This document shows, in pieces, positions 52,333 to 61,224 of a stretch of DNA of 64,000 bases. The notes beneath the pieces were generated by a model that saw only the letters and a program-made list of their open reading frames with translations, made no database searches and was not told where the DNA came from. Where the stretch lies: NCBI RefSeq assembly GCF_000022085.1, contig NC_011894.1, positions 1,080,501 through 1,144,500 on the forward strand. The letters are read 5' to 3'. The stretch is from Methylobacterium nodulans ORS 2060 (GTDB lineage: Bacteria; Pseudomonadota; Alphaproteobacteria; Rhizobiales; Beijerinckiaceae). Every line of letters starts with the position of its first letter. Position 1 is the first letter of the stretch. The translations under genes were made by a program, and so were the position numbers.

Positions 52333-53493
52333 ATGACGCCGAATCCGCCACCCGGTCCCGCCTCGTCCGGCGGCGTGACCTCGACCCTGTGGACCGTCTT
52401 CCTCGGTCTCGCGCTGGTGCGCCTCGTGACGGCGCGGCGGCCCGAGGACGTCCCCGCGCCCGCCGACCCGACCCGGCATTTCGGCGAGGGCGCCAGATCC
52501 TATTCCGGCCGGCCCGCGCAGCGGGTCGGCGACACCGAGGCCGACCGCGGGCGCAAGGCCGAGTCCCCGACCGAGATGCCCGCCAAGGGCTGGAAGGACG
52601 TTCTCTACCGGGTCTACCTGGAGTTCCAGAAGGACCGGGTGCTCTCGGTCGCGGCGGGCGTGACCTTCTATACGCTGCTGGCGATGTTCCCGGCCATCGC
52701 CGCCCTCGTCTCGCTCTACGGGCTCATCGCCGATCCCGCCACGATCAACGACCACATCGCCCTGCTCCAGGGCGTGCTGCCGTCGGGCGCCCTCGACATC
52801 ATCGGCGAGCAGGTCAAGCGCATCTCGTCCAAGGGCGGCACGACGCTGGGCCTGACCTTCTTCACCACCCTCGCCCTCTCGCTCTGGAGCGCCAATGCGG
52901 GCGTGAAGGCGATCTTCGATGCGCTCAACATCGTCTACGAGGAGGAGGAGAAGCGCAGCTTCATCAAGCTGAACCTGCAATCCCTCACCTTCACGCTGGG
53001 CGGCCTGCTCTTCGTCGTGGTGGCGCTCTCCGGCATCGTGGTGCTGCCGGTGATCCTGAACTTCATTGGGAATTTCGGCATCAGCATCAGCCCGAAGGCA
53101 TGGTACATCGCGCTCCTGCGCTGGCCGCTCCTGCTCGCGATCCTGCTCTTCGCGCTGGCGCTGCTCTACCGCTACGGACCGAGCCGGGACGAGCCGAAAT
53201 GGCGCTGGGTGACGCCCGGCAGCCTGATCGCAGGCGTGGTCTGGCTCGTCGGCTCGATCGCCTTCTCCTGGTACGTGGCCCATTTCGGCAGCTACAACGA
53301 GACCTACGGGTCTCTCGGCGCCGCCATCGGCTTCATGACCTGGATCTGGATCTCGGCCACGATCGTGCTGCTCGGCGGCGAGATCAACGCCGAGATGGAG
53401 CACCAGACCGTCCGCGACACCACGAAGGGCCCCGAGCAGCCCCTCGGCACCCGCCGCGCCCGCATGGCCGACACGGTGGGCGCGCCCGCCTGA
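52333..53493 (+). CDS. YihY/BrkB-family membrane protein
   Basis: A 386-residue inner-membrane protein, once called ribonuclease BN. A 90-residue variable, hydrophilic N-terminus precedes the family core, [32 protein letters not shown], then [92 protein letters not shown] and [13 protein letters not shown]. About six helices. The function is not established; in pathogens the family is linked to serum resistance. It is 70 bp upstream of msrB. Confidence 0.92.
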   Translation: MTPNPPPGPASSGGVTSTLWTVFLGLALVRLVTARRPEDVPAPADPTRHFGEGARSYSGRPAQRVGDTEADRGRKAESPTEMPAKGWKDVLYRVYLEFQKDRVLSVAAGVTFYTLLAMFPAIAALVSLYGLIADPATINDHIALLQGVLPSGALDIIGEQVKRISSKGGTTLGLTFFTTLALSLWSANAGVKAIFDALNIVYEEEEKRSFIKLNLQSLTFTLGGLLFVVVALSGIVVLPVILNFIGNFGISISPKAWYIALLRWPLLLAILLFALALLYRYGPSRDEPKWRWVTPGSLIAGVVWLVGSIAFSWYVAHFGSYNETYGSLGAAIGFMTWIWISATIVLLGGEINAEMEHQTVRDTTKGPEQPLGTRRARMADTVGAPA

Positions 53494-53563
53494 CGCCCTC
53501 GCCGACCCGGCTGCGAACCCCCATATCGGCCGGCGAGAACAGAAGCGGCCGAGGAGGGATCCG

Positions 53564-53977
53564 ATGGGTGCGTTCGAGACGGCAAAGGACGAGGCGGCGC
53601 GCTCCGAGGAGGAGTGGCGCGAGCGCCTGACGCCGGAGCAGTACCGGGTGCTGCGCGGCCACGGCACCGAGCGGGCGGGGACCAGCCCCCTCAACCACGA
53701 GAAGCGGCCGGGCACCTTCCTGTGCGCCGGCTGCGGCCAGCCGCTCTTCGAGAGCGAGACCAAGTACGAATCCGGCTCGGGCTGGCCGAGCTTCTTCGCG
53801 CCGATCGAGGGCGCCGTGGAGACGCAGGTCGACCGCTCCTTCTTCATGACCCGCACCGAGGTGCATTGCCAGCGCTGCAAGGGCCATCTCGGCCATGTCT
53901 TCGACGACGGCCCGGCCCCGACCGGCTTGCGCTACTGCATGAACGGCGCCGCGCTGCAATTCGAGCCGCGGGAGTAG
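53564..53977 (+). CDS. msrB: Peptide-methionine (R)-S-oxide reductase
   Basis: MsrB reduces methionine R-sulfoxide. The 137-residue protein has zinc ligands C54, C57 ([11 protein letters not shown]) and C102, C105 ([13 protein letters not shown]) and the catalytic C125 in [19 protein letters not shown] is the substrate tryptophan loop. A second redox cysteine seen in some members (near residue 65) is absent, so regeneration probably uses thioredoxin directly or a different cysteine. It is convergent with the TIGR02301 gene. Confidence 0.95.
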   Translation: MGAFETAKDEAARSEEEWRERLTPEQYRVLRGHGTERAGTSPLNHEKRPGTFLCAGCGQPLFESETKYESGSGWPSFFAPIEGAVETQVDRSFFMTRTEVHCQRCKGHLGHVFDDGPAPTGLRYCMNGAALQFEPRE

Positions 53978-54029
53978 CGCTCGCCGCCGACGCGGCGGGA
54001 CGCCCGGCCGGGGGAGGCGCACTTCCGCC

Positions 54030-54056
54030 GAACCGGCATCCACTTCGGTGGAGAGC
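54030..54056. repeat. Dispersed repeat, family C
   Basis: GAACCGGCATCCACTTCGG with its distal GTGGAGAGCGC resembles the copies at 48994 and 62944. It lies in the 82-bp gap between convergent msrB and the TIGR02301 gene and runs to within 4 bp of the latter's stop. Confidence 0.55.
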
Positions 54057-54059
54057 GCC

Positions 54060-54494
54060 CTATCCGCCGAACCGCCCGGCCAGGGTCACGCTCAGGCGCT
54101 CGCCCTCGGCGATGAACCGGGCCGCGGCCTCGCGGGCCGAGTCGGTGCAGACCCGGTAGTTGATCGCGTAGCCGCGATAGCCGCGGTTATAGGCGCCGGC
54201 GAGCCGGTCGCGACGGCCGGGGCTGGTGCCCTCCGCATCGAGGAGTGCCTTCATCCGGACGGGCCATTCGGCCGCGTCCGCCTGCCCGCACAGGTCGCGC
54301 AGGAAGCTCAGCGCGCCGATGATCTCGGACAGGCGCAGCAGGTCCTTGTCGTAGGGGGCCGGCAGATCGGCCGGCGAGGGAGGGGGCGCCTCCTTCTCCG
54401 GCGGCTTGGCGGGCGCGCGCGGACGGGTCTGCGCGAGGGCAGCCTGCGCCGCCGCGAGGCACAGGACGACCGACAAGGCGAGGCGAAGCCTCAC
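54060..54494 (-). CDS. TIGR02301-family exported protein
   Basis: A 144-residue alphaproteobacterial protein of unknown function that fits TIGR02301: signal peptide LRLALSVVLCLAAAQAALAQ, a Pro/Ala-rich linker, then PYDKDLLRLSEIIGALSFLRDLCGQADAAEWPVRMKALLDAEG and AGAYNRGYRGYAINYRVCTDSAREAAARFIAEGERLS, with two cysteines likely bonded. Its GTG start at 54494 overlaps the NUDIX stop (GTGA). TIGR02301 genes commonly lie next to a NUDIX hydrolase gene, as here. It ends the four-gene overlapping operon. Confidence 0.85.
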   Translation of the reverse strand: MRLRLALSVVLCLAAAQAALAQTRPRAPAKPPEKEAPPPSPADLPAPYDKDLLRLSEIIGALSFLRDLCGQADAAEWPVRMKALLDAEGTSPGRRDRLAGAYNRGYRGYAINYRVCTDSAREAAARFIAEGERLSVTLAGRFGG

Positions 54495-54946
54495 GCGCTC
54501 CCCTCCACGGCCGCGACGGCCTGTTCCAGGATTTCCGCAAGCCCTTCGGTCGTGGGCAGGGCCGCCAGCTCCGCGAGGGTCACCCAGCGCACGTCGAGCG
54601 CCTCCTCGCCCGGCGCCGGCTCATGCCGAAGCCAGCGCGCCGCATGCGGAACGATCACGAAATGATGCAGGACGCGGCCATCCGCGTCCCGCTCGATCAC
54701 CTCGAGGGGGGTCAGGCTCGCGACGATCTCGGCCTCGACGCCGACCTCCTCGCGCAGCTCCCGCAGCGCCGTCTCGGCCAGCGGCTCGCCGAGTTCCACG
54801 AGGCCGCCCGGGAGCGAGTAGAGCCCGCGCAGGGGCGAGCCGCCGCGGGCCGCGACCAGAACCCGCCCGTCCCGCACCACCGCCACCGAGGCGGCGAGAT
54901 AGGGGCGGGCCGGGTAGCGCCGGCCCTGCGCGTCGCTCGCTGTCAC
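54491..54946 (-). CDS. NUDIX hydrolase (ADP-ribose-pyrophosphatase-like)
   Basis: A 151-residue Nudix enzyme with the complete box GGLVELGEPLAETALRELREEVGV (G-x5-E-x7-R-E-x2-E-E-x-G). RPYLAASVAVVRDGRVLVAARG and SPLRGLYSLPGG resemble MutT/NudA-type and ADP-ribose pyrophosphatases. Substrate is unknown. Its GTG start overlaps the FG-GAP gene stop (GTGA) and its stop overlaps the TIGR02301 start, so all are read from one mRNA. Confidence 0.9.
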   Translation of the reverse strand: MTASDAQGRRYPARPYLAASVAVVRDGRVLVAARGGSPLRGLYSLPGGLVELGEPLAETALRELREEVGVEAEIVASLTPLEVIERDADGRVLHHFVIVPHAARWLRHEPAPGEEALDVRWVTLAELAALPTTEGLAEILEQAVAAVEGSA

Positions 54947-56040
54947 GGGCGCAGGTCGGCGACGCGGCCGTCCTCGAGTTCGACCAGCACATGCAGGCCG
55001 CGCCCACTGCCGAGCACCACCGGCCCCGAGCGGGCCGGCACTGGCAGGGTCACGCGGGCGCGCTCGCTGATGCCGCCCTTGAGCGAGACGAGCGCGAGCG
55101 CGGTGCGGTCGCGGGTCGGGATCGCCAGCTCCGGCACCCCGTCGCCGTCGAGGTCGGCCGCCGCGCCGGCTTCCGCGTAGCCCGGCGCCTCGCCCGCGAG
55201 CACGGCCCCGCCCGGCGCGATCCGCCAGTGCTGCAGGCGCCCTTCGCCCGCCGCCGCGCGCACGAGCGCGACCGTGGCGTGGCCCGACCCGTCGAAATTC
55301 CCGACCGCCGCCTGGCCCACGGTCCCGGTCTCGGCGGGCGTCTCGGCCGTCACGCTCCAGGTCTCGCCCTCCCGGCCGATCACCGCGAGGCTCGCCTTGT
55401 CGCCCACGGTCCTGGCGGCGAGGAGATGGAGGCGACCGTCGAGATCGACGGCCTGGACCGCGCCGCCGGTGAAGACCGCATCCGGTCCCGCCGCCACCGT
55501 GGCGGTCGAGACCGGGACCGGCTTCGGGTCGGCGCTGCGGGCGACGGGCTGGCGCTCGCGCACCGTCACCGTGGCAGCGGCCGGATGGCCGTCCGGACCG
55601 CTGCGCGGATTGCTCAAGTAAGCCGAGACCGGGCCGGACAGCGCCCGCCGCGACCCAGGCACGGCGCCCCGCGGCGTCTCCGCCGCCGCGAGGCCCTGCG
55701 CGGCCTCGGCCGGGATCGCCGTCGTCGACAGGCCGTCCTCGCCGAGCGACAGCACGGCGCCGCCCTCCTCGCCCCAGACCACCGCGACGGTGCCCGCGCG
55801 GGCGCGCGGCAGGAGCCCGGAGGTCTCGGCGGCGAGCGCCGCCTCGCTGCCGGGGCCCCGGATCTCGGTCACGCGGAAGGACAGCGGCAGGATCGAGACC
55901 GAAGGCTCCGCCCGCGCCGGCTCCGCGCCCGCCAGGGCGAGGACGGCGAGGCAGGCGAGCCCCGCCCCGTGATCCGCGATCCGCTTGCCTGCGCCGCGGC
56001 GCGATTCCCGAACGGAGCGTCCGGGCATCGCCTCAGACAT
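54943..56040 (-). CDS. Exported FG-GAP/VCBS-repeat protein
   Basis: A 365-residue protein with a signal peptide after a charged 20-residue lead (GLACLAVLALAGAEPARA) and then SVSILPLSFRVTEIRGPG. The rest is a beta-propeller-like chain of about 50-residue repeats with integrin-type acidic loops: AVDLDGRLHLL, VGNFDGSGHATVALV, AAADLDGDGVPELAIPTRD. Such folds bind calcium and usually display or sense ligands in the periplasm. Role unknown. ATG at 56040 overlaps the preceding SDR stop by 8 nt. Confidence 0.78.
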   Translation of the reverse strand: MSEAMPGRSVRESRRGAGKRIADHGAGLACLAVLALAGAEPARAEPSVSILPLSFRVTEIRGPGSEAALAAETSGLLPRARAGTVAVVWGEEGGAVLSLGEDGLSTTAIPAEAAQGLAAAETPRGAVPGSRRALSGPVSAYLSNPRSGPDGHPAAATVTVRERQPVARSADPKPVPVSTATVAAGPDAVFTGGAVQAVDLDGRLHLLAARTVGDKASLAVIGREGETWSVTAETPAETGTVGQAAVGNFDGSGHATVALVRAAAGEGRLQHWRIAPGGAVLAGEAPGYAEAGAAADLDGDGVPELAIPTRDRTALALVSLKGGISERARVTLPVPARSGPVVLGSGRGLHVLVELEDGRVADLRP

Positions 56041-56788
56041 GCTGCCCGCCGTTGATGTGCAGTTCCGCCCCGTTCACGTAGGACGAGGCTTCGGTGCACA
56101 GGAAGTAGATCGCCTTGGCGACCTCGTCGGGCGTGCCGAGCCGCCGCTGCGGGATCTGCGCCACGAGCTTGTCGGTGCCGGGCGAGAGGATCGAGGTGTC
56201 GATCTCGCCGGGCGAGATCGCGTTCACGCGCACGCCGAGGGGGCCGAAATCCGCCGCCATCTCGCGGGTGAGGCCGGCGAGCGCCGCCTTCGAGGTCGCG
56301 TAGGCGGCGCCCGCGAAGGGGTGCACCCGCGAGCCCGCGATCGAGGTGACGTTGACGATGGAGCCGCGCGCCCGGGTGAGCTCGTTGCACAGGCCCCGCG
56401 CCAGCAGGATCGGCGCGAAGAAGTTGACCTGGAACACCCGCTGCCAGTCGGAGAAGGGCGTCGCGATGGCGCCCATGCGCTCGCCGCCCGGTCCTTTCGG
56501 CGAGATGCCTGCATTGTTGACGAGCGCGTGGAGCAGGCCGCCCTCCGCCTCGAGCCGCCGCGTCACCTCCGCGACCCCGCGCAGCGTGTCCTCGGGATCG
56601 GCGAGGTCGACCTGGAGGTGGTCCTCCGGACCCATCTCCCAGGGACAATTCTCCGGGAAAGGGTGGCGCGAGCAGGTGATGACGCGCCAGCCTGCGGCGG
56701 AGAAGCGCTTGACGGTGGCGTGGCCGATGCCGCGGCTCGCGCCCGTGAGCAGCATCACGCGCCGGCGTTCGTTGCTGGATTGGGCCAA
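56033..56788 (-). CDS. SDR-family oxidoreductase
   Basis: A 251-residue SDR: VMLLTGASRGIGHATVKRF, NNAGISPKG, S in NVTSIAGSR, Y-x3-K in AYATSKAALAGL and the ISPGEIDTSILSPGT loop. The start is TTG at 56788, supported by GAGGAACGGCC just upstream; a GTG or ATG about 11 codons in would cut the leader. It heads an operon, with the FG-GAP, NUDIX and TIGR02301 genes following by overlaps of 8, 4 and 4 nt. Substrate is unknown. Confidence 0.88.
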   Translation of the reverse strand: MAQSSNERRRVMLLTGASRGIGHATVKRFSAAGWRVITCSRHPFPENCPWEMGPEDHLQVDLADPEDTLRGVAEVTRRLEAEGGLLHALVNNAGISPKGPGGERMGAIATPFSDWQRVFQVNFFAPILLARGLCNELTRARGSIVNVTSIAGSRVHPFAGAAYATSKAALAGLTREMAADFGPLGVRVNAISPGEIDTSILSPGTDKLVAQIPQRRLGTPDEVAKAIYFLCTEASSYVNGAELHINGGQHV

Positions 56789-56902
56789 GGCCGTTCCTCG
56801 AATCCGGTGCGGGGCGCGCCGCCGGACGCGGCGCGCGGGTTGACGATCAGGTCTAGGATGCGGAGGGCCGAAAATCCAGCCTCGCGGTGCCGCAGCGCAG
56901 CA

Positions 56903-57535
56903 TCATGGATAGAGCCGGGTGCGCTCCCAGCCCTCGCCCGTGCGGGTGAAACGGACCCGGTCGTGCAACCGGAAGGCGCCGTTCTGCCAGAACTCGATGC
57001 TGCTCGGAGCGACACGGTAGCCCGTCCAGTGGGGCGGGCGCGGCACCTCGCCCTCCGGGAAGCGCGCCGCCACCTCGGCCACGGCCCGTTCGAGAGTGCC
57101 GCGGCTCGCCAGGGGTTCCGATTGCTGGCTCGCCCAGGCGCCGATCCGGCTGTCGCGGGGGCGCGAGGCGAAATAGGCATCGGCCTCCGCATCCTCCACC
57201 CGCGTGACGCTGCCGCGGGCGCGCACCTGCCGGCGCAGGCTCTTCCAGTGGAACACCAGGGCGGCCTGCGGGTTCTCGGCGAGTTCGATGCCCTTCATCG
57301 AGCGGGAGTTGGTGTAGAAGACGAAGCCGCGCTCGTCGCAGCCCTTGAGCAGCACGATGCGGACGTCCGGCAGCCCGTCGCGGCCGGCCGTGGCCAGCGC
57401 CATGGCGTCCGGATCCTCCGGCTCCGACGCCACGGCTTCCGCAAACCAGTCCTGGAACAGGGTCCACGGATCCGACCTCACGGTGAAATCACCGTTCGTT
57501 AACGCAGCCACGGCATCGTCCTTCGCATGTGACAC
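56903..57535 (-). CDS. pdxH: Pyridoxine/pyridoxamine 5'-phosphate oxidase
   Basis: PdxH makes PLP from PNP or PMP with FMN, the last step of B6 synthesis. The 210-residue protein has [86 protein letters not shown] with the FMN contacts, and ends in [19 protein letters not shown], the canonical R-L-x-P finish. The GTG at 57535 gives a normal length. It is divergent from the lipoprotein gene. Distant from pdxY and yggS. Confidence 0.94.
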   Translation of the reverse strand: MSHAKDDAVAALTNGDFTVRSDPWTLFQDWFAEAVASEPEDPDAMALATAGRDGLPDVRIVLLKGCDERGFVFYTNSRSMKGIELAENPQAALVFHWKSLRRQVRARGSVTRVEDAEADAYFASRPRDSRIGAWASQQSEPLASRGTLERAVAEVAARFPEGEVPRPPHWTGYRVAPSSIEFWQNGAFRLHDRVRFTRTGEGWERTRLYP

Positions 57536-57612
57536 CCGGGAATGCGGGGGCAGGCCGGCGTCGCAGGTCACGCCGTGGCGCCGGGGCCGTTCCCGCGGTG
57601 AGAACAGGTGGA

Positions 57613-58113
57613 ATGCGTCGCCACGTGTGTAAAGTGATCCCGCAAGCGACATGGAGACCCGGTCTCGCGCTCCTGGCCACGACGGTTGCGGCGGCCGGCC
57701 TTCTCACTTTAGCGGGATGCAGCCAGCCGCTCCTGGTGTTCCAGGCCAAGCCCGAGGCGGCTGCGCCCGCCCCGGAGCCGGTCAGCACCGGGAGCATCGG
57801 GCCGGTAGCGCCGAAGAGCTTCGGCAGCGACCTGACGCCGGAGGATTGGCGCCGGGCGAAGGCGGCGCTCGCCGTGGCGCTCGACCCGCAGGGCAACGGG
57901 CAGCCGGTGAAGTGGGACAACCCCGAATCGAAGATGCGCGGCATGGTCAACCCGACCGGGCTGCCCTACGTGGCCAATGACGAGATCTGCCGCAACTTCC
58001 TGGCGACCGTGATCGCGCCCTCCGGCAGCCGCTTCGTGCGCGGCACCGGCTGCCGTCCCTCGGGGGGCTCCTGGGAGCTGAAGAGCCTGAAGGCAGCGCG
58101 GGCCCCCGCCTGA
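57613..58113 (+). CDS. RT0821/Lpp0805-family surface lipoprotein
   Basis: A 166-residue lipoprotein with signal [20 protein letters not shown], the lipobox LAGC placing the lipid at about residue 36. After a Pro/Ala linker the family signature appears: [46 protein letters not shown] with a conserved cysteine, and a second one in [13 protein letters not shown]. This is the 17-kDa-antigen-like domain found across rickettsiae and rhizobia. The ATG at 57613 is chosen because the frame above lacks a signal peptide. Function unknown. Confidence 0.83.
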   Translation: MRRHVCKVIPQATWRPGLALLATTVAAAGLLTLAGCSQPLLVFQAKPEAAAPAPEPVSTGSIGPVAPKSFGSDLTPEDWRRAKAALAVALDPQGNGQPVKWDNPESKMRGMVNPTGLPYVANDEICRNFLATVIAPSGSRFVRGTGCRPSGGSWELKSLKAARAPA

Positions 58114-58215
58114 CCCGGGAGGGAGCCATGCGTTGCAATCCGGCAACACATCTCCCACATTGACGCTCGACTGGCTCACGGAGCGCCGACGCTCCGCAAC
58201 GGCACCCGGACCACC

Positions 58216-59148
58216 ATGCGCAATCCTTACGACGTGCTCGGCGTCAGCCGAACCGCCGCCGAGGCGGAGATCAAGAAGGCCTTCCGCAAGCTCGCGAAGA
58301 CCTACCACCCCGACCGCAACAAGAACGACGCCAAGGCGAAGGATCGCTTCGCGGAGGTGAACCAAGCCTACGAAATCCTGGGCGACGCCAAGAAGCGGGC
58401 CGAGTTCGACCGCGGCGCCATCGATGCGGAGGGCAAGCCGCGCTTCCAGGGCTTCGAAGGCTTCGCGGGCGGGCCGCGCGGCGGGTTCTCGGGCTTCGAC
58501 TTCGAGTCGATGGCGCGCGGGCGCGGCACCGGAGCGGGCGCGGGCGCGGGCGGGTTCGGCGAGGACATCTTCTCGCAGCTCTTCGGCGAGGCCTTCCGCA
58601 GCGCCGGCGCCGGGGCGCGCACCACCGCCCAGAAGGGCGACGACGTCGCGGCGGAACTCACCGTGACCCTCGACCAGGTGGCGAGCGAGGCAAAGCTGCG
58701 CCTCGTCCTGCCCACGGGCCGCGAGGTCGACGTGGTGGTGCCCAAGGGCGTCACCGACGGGCAGGTGATTCGCCTGCGCGGCCTCGGCCATCTGGGCCGG
58801 GGCGGCGGCGAGCCGGGCGACGCCCTTCTCACCATCCGCCTCGCGCCCGATTCCCGCTTCCAGATCGACGGGGCGGACCTGCGCGTGACCGCCGAGGTGT
58901 CGCTGGAGGACGCCGTGCTGGGCGGTCCCGTCCGGATCCAGACCCTGACGGGCGCGGTGGAGATGAAGATCCCGCCGATGACGAGTTCCGGCCGCACCTT
59001 CCGCCTGCGCGGCAAGGGCCTGCCCCGGAAGGACGGCACGAGGGGCGACCTCCTCGCCACCATGGCGATCGTGCTGCCCGCCAGCGCCGACGAGGTGCTG
59101 CTCGACTACGCCCGCAAGCGCCGCGGCGCCCGCGCCACCACGGGCTGA
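58216..59148 (+). CDS. DnaJ-family co-chaperone without zinc finger (CbpA-like)
   Basis: A 310-residue type II J-protein. The J domain (MRNPYDVLGVSRTAAEAEIKKAFRKLAKTYHPDRNKNDAKAKDRFAEVNQAYEILGD) has HPD at 36-38 to stimulate Hsp70 ATPase. A Gly/Phe-rich linker (residues about 80-130) follows, then the two C-terminal substrate domains (TLDQVASEAKLRLVLPTGREVDVVVPKGVTDGQVIRLRGLG). There is no CxxCxGxG zinc domain, so it is CbpA/DjlA-like rather than DnaJ. No dnaK lies in the window. Confidence 0.93.
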   Translation: MRNPYDVLGVSRTAAEAEIKKAFRKLAKTYHPDRNKNDAKAKDRFAEVNQAYEILGDAKKRAEFDRGAIDAEGKPRFQGFEGFAGGPRGGFSGFDFESMARGRGTGAGAGAGGFGEDIFSQLFGEAFRSAGAGARTTAQKGDDVAAELTVTLDQVASEAKLRLVLPTGREVDVVVPKGVTDGQVIRLRGLGHLGRGGGEPGDALLTIRLAPDSRFQIDGADLRVTAEVSLEDAVLGGPVRIQTLTGAVEMKIPPMTSSGRTFRLRGKGLPRKDGTRGDLLATMAIVLPASADEVLLDYARKRRGARATTG

Positions 59149-59561
59149 CGGATTGCGGGTCCTGGACGGGGCTCTGCCCTGGCGGCCACTGCGCTCCTCG
59201 GTTTCGATTGAGACGCGTCGGCCCAGGCGAGGATGTCCGCTCCTCCCTTTCCTGGACGACTGCAGCGGCAGCGGAAGGAGATCCGGGAAAGAGAGAGCGC
59301 GAGGGGCGGAGAATCCGGGAAGGGGCGGAGACCCTGTGATCCGGCCTGCGAACGAGCGTTCGCAGACCGTCTCGTCGTGCCTGTGCGGCGCAGAGCTCCG
59401 CTCCGGGTCCGGGCCGACCCTGGCGGATGAAACCGCGGCTGCCTGAGCGCTCCAGGGCAGCCAATCCCGCACCTCAGGTTCGATTGAGGAGCAGGGCGAT
59501 CTCCATCAGCGTTCGGAGCGCAGCCCCCGGATCCGCGTCGCTCACCGCACGCGGTCCCGGC
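59149..59561. other. 413-bp gap with repeat sequence
   Basis: No gene is seen. Bases 59220-59310 carry an inverted relative of the family B right flank (GGCCCAGGCGAGGATGTCCG, TTTCCTGGACGACTGCAGCG). A perfect 8-bp inverted repeat CTGCGAAC-GAGC-GTTCGCAG lies at 59346-59365 between dnaJ-like and the convergent monooxygenase gene and may terminate either. Confidence 0.55.
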
Positions 59562-61073
59562 TCATGCGATGGGCCGCCGCCGATCCGCCCTCCCGAATTC
59601 CAGCGCCTCGTCCTCCAGGGCGCCGAAGCGCAGGGCGGCGAGGTCGAGGGCGTAGTTCTGGTACAGCCTCCAGGGCTTGCGCGTGCCCTGCTTGGGCAGG
59701 AGCGCGAGCGACCGCCGGATATAGCCGGAGGTGAAGTCGATCGCCGGCTCCTCGCCCACGCCAGCGCCCCGGCGCGGCACGCACCACGCGTCCCCGCGCG
59801 CCTCCATCCGGGCGATCAGACGGCAGACGAAGCGCGCGGTGAGCTCGCATTTGAGCGTCCAGGAGGCGTTCGTGTAGCCGATCGCGACGGCGAGGTTGGG
59901 CACGTCGCTCAGCATCATTCCCTTGTACAGGAGGGTGTTCGACGCCTCGACGGGCCGCCCGTCGACCGCGAGCGTCATGCCGCCGAGCATCTTCAGCTTG
60001 AGGCCCGTGGCCGTGACGATGACGTCCGCCTCCAGCTGCGCGCCCGAGCGGAGTGCGAGCCCCGTCTCGGTAAAGCTCTCGATGTGGTCGGTCACGATCG
60101 AGGCTCGGCCGCCGCGGATCGCCCGGAACAGGTCGCCGTCCGGCACGAAGCAGACGCGCTGGTCCCAGGGGTCGTAGGTCGGCGTGAAATGGGTGGCGAC
60201 GTCGTAGCCCTCACCGAGCTGGGCACGCACGCCCTCGCGGATCTTGCGGGCCACCAGGTCCGGCTTCCGCCGGGCGAGCTGGTAGAAGAGGATGCCGAGG
60301 CCGATGTTCTTCCACCGCACGAGGCCGTGCGCGAGGCGCGCGGGCAGGCGCCTGCGCAGCCAATTGGCGATCCGGTCCTCGGCGGGCAGCGACAGGATGT
60401 GGCTCGGCGAGCGCTGCAGCATGCTGACATGGGCCGCCGTGCGGGCGAGTTCGGGCACCAGCGTCACCGCCGTGGCGCCGCTGCCGATCACCACCACGCG
60501 CTGGCCCGTCAGGTCGAGATCCGCCGGCCAATCCTGCGGATGCACGATGCGGCCGCCGAAGCGCTCCATGCCCGGCCAGACCGGCCGGTAGCCCTCCGCG
60601 TAGTCGTAATAGCCGGCACAGATGGAGAGGAAGCGGCAGGAGAAGGTCACGGGCGCCGGCTCGCCGCGGATCTCCACCTCCACGTGCCAGCGCGCCTCCT
60701 GCGAGCGCCACGCGGCGCGCAGGGCCCGGTGCCCAAAGCGGATCCGCCGGTCGATGCCAAAGGCCGCGGCGGTCTCGCGCAGATAGCGCAGGATCGAGGC
60801 TCCGTCCGCGATCGACCGCTCGCCGCCCCAGGGCCGGAAGCTGAAGCCGAAGGTGTAGAGGTCGGAATCCGAGCGCAAGCCCGGATAGCGGAACAGGTCC
60901 CAGGTGCCCCCGATGGCGTCGCGCGCCTCCAGGATCGCGTAGGTCTTCGTCGGGAGATGCGTCTGCAGGTAATAGCCCGCGGCGATGCCGGAGATCCCTG
61001 CGCCGATCACCAGCACGTCGAGGTCGTGCATCGTCTCGGTCGGGGCCGCAGCGCTGACGGGGGTCTGAGCCAT
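59562..61073 (-). CDS. Flavin-containing (Baeyer-Villiger-type) monooxygenase
   Basis: A 503-residue class B flavoprotein: FAD motif VLVIGAGISGIAAGYYL at about 20-36, ILEARDAIGGTWDLFRYPGLRSDSDLYTFGFSF with the W-D-x-x-R-Y-P-G stretch typical of cyclohexanone-type enzymes, the second nucleotide motif VVVIGSGATAVTLVPEL (NADP(H)), and an ATG motif VIVTATGLK. The exact BVMO fingerprint FxGxxxHxxxWP reads FGGRIVHPQDWP, close to consensus. Substrate may be a ketone or other organic compound. ATG at 61073; divergent from the AA_synth gene. Confidence 0.92.
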   Translation of the reverse strand: MAQTPVSAAAPTETMHDLDVLVIGAGISGIAAGYYLQTHLPTKTYAILEARDAIGGTWDLFRYPGLRSDSDLYTFGFSFRPWGGERSIADGASILRYLRETAAAFGIDRRIRFGHRALRAAWRSQEARWHVEVEIRGEPAPVTFSCRFLSICAGYYDYAEGYRPVWPGMERFGGRIVHPQDWPADLDLTGQRVVVIGSGATAVTLVPELARTAAHVSMLQRSPSHILSLPAEDRIANWLRRRLPARLAHGLVRWKNIGLGILFYQLARRKPDLVARKIREGVRAQLGEGYDVATHFTPTYDPWDQRVCFVPDGDLFRAIRGGRASIVTDHIESFTETGLALRSGAQLEADVIVTATGLKLKMLGGMTLAVDGRPVEASNTLLYKGMMLSDVPNLAVAIGYTNASWTLKCELTARFVCRLIARMEARGDAWCVPRRGAGVGEEPAIDFTSGYIRRSLALLPKQGTRKPWRLYQNYALDLAALRFGALEDEALEFGRADRRRPIA

Positions 61074-61224
61074 GATGAGCCTCGCGATCGTCCAAAGCTT
61101 CCATGCGGCGAAGAGGGGGGCGGGTCCAGAGGCGACCCGGCCCCGTTGCGGCCGCGCCGTCTTCGGCGGAAAAGCGCAGACGGCTGCGCCGGGCGCGGCC
61201 GGACGTCCCTGCCGGGAGAGGCCC

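Noticed and set aside
59233..59446. Small plus-strand frames in the gap after the DnaJ-like gene
   Set aside because: They are low-complexity (Gly/Arg/Glu) translations of family B repeat sequence without ribosome sites.
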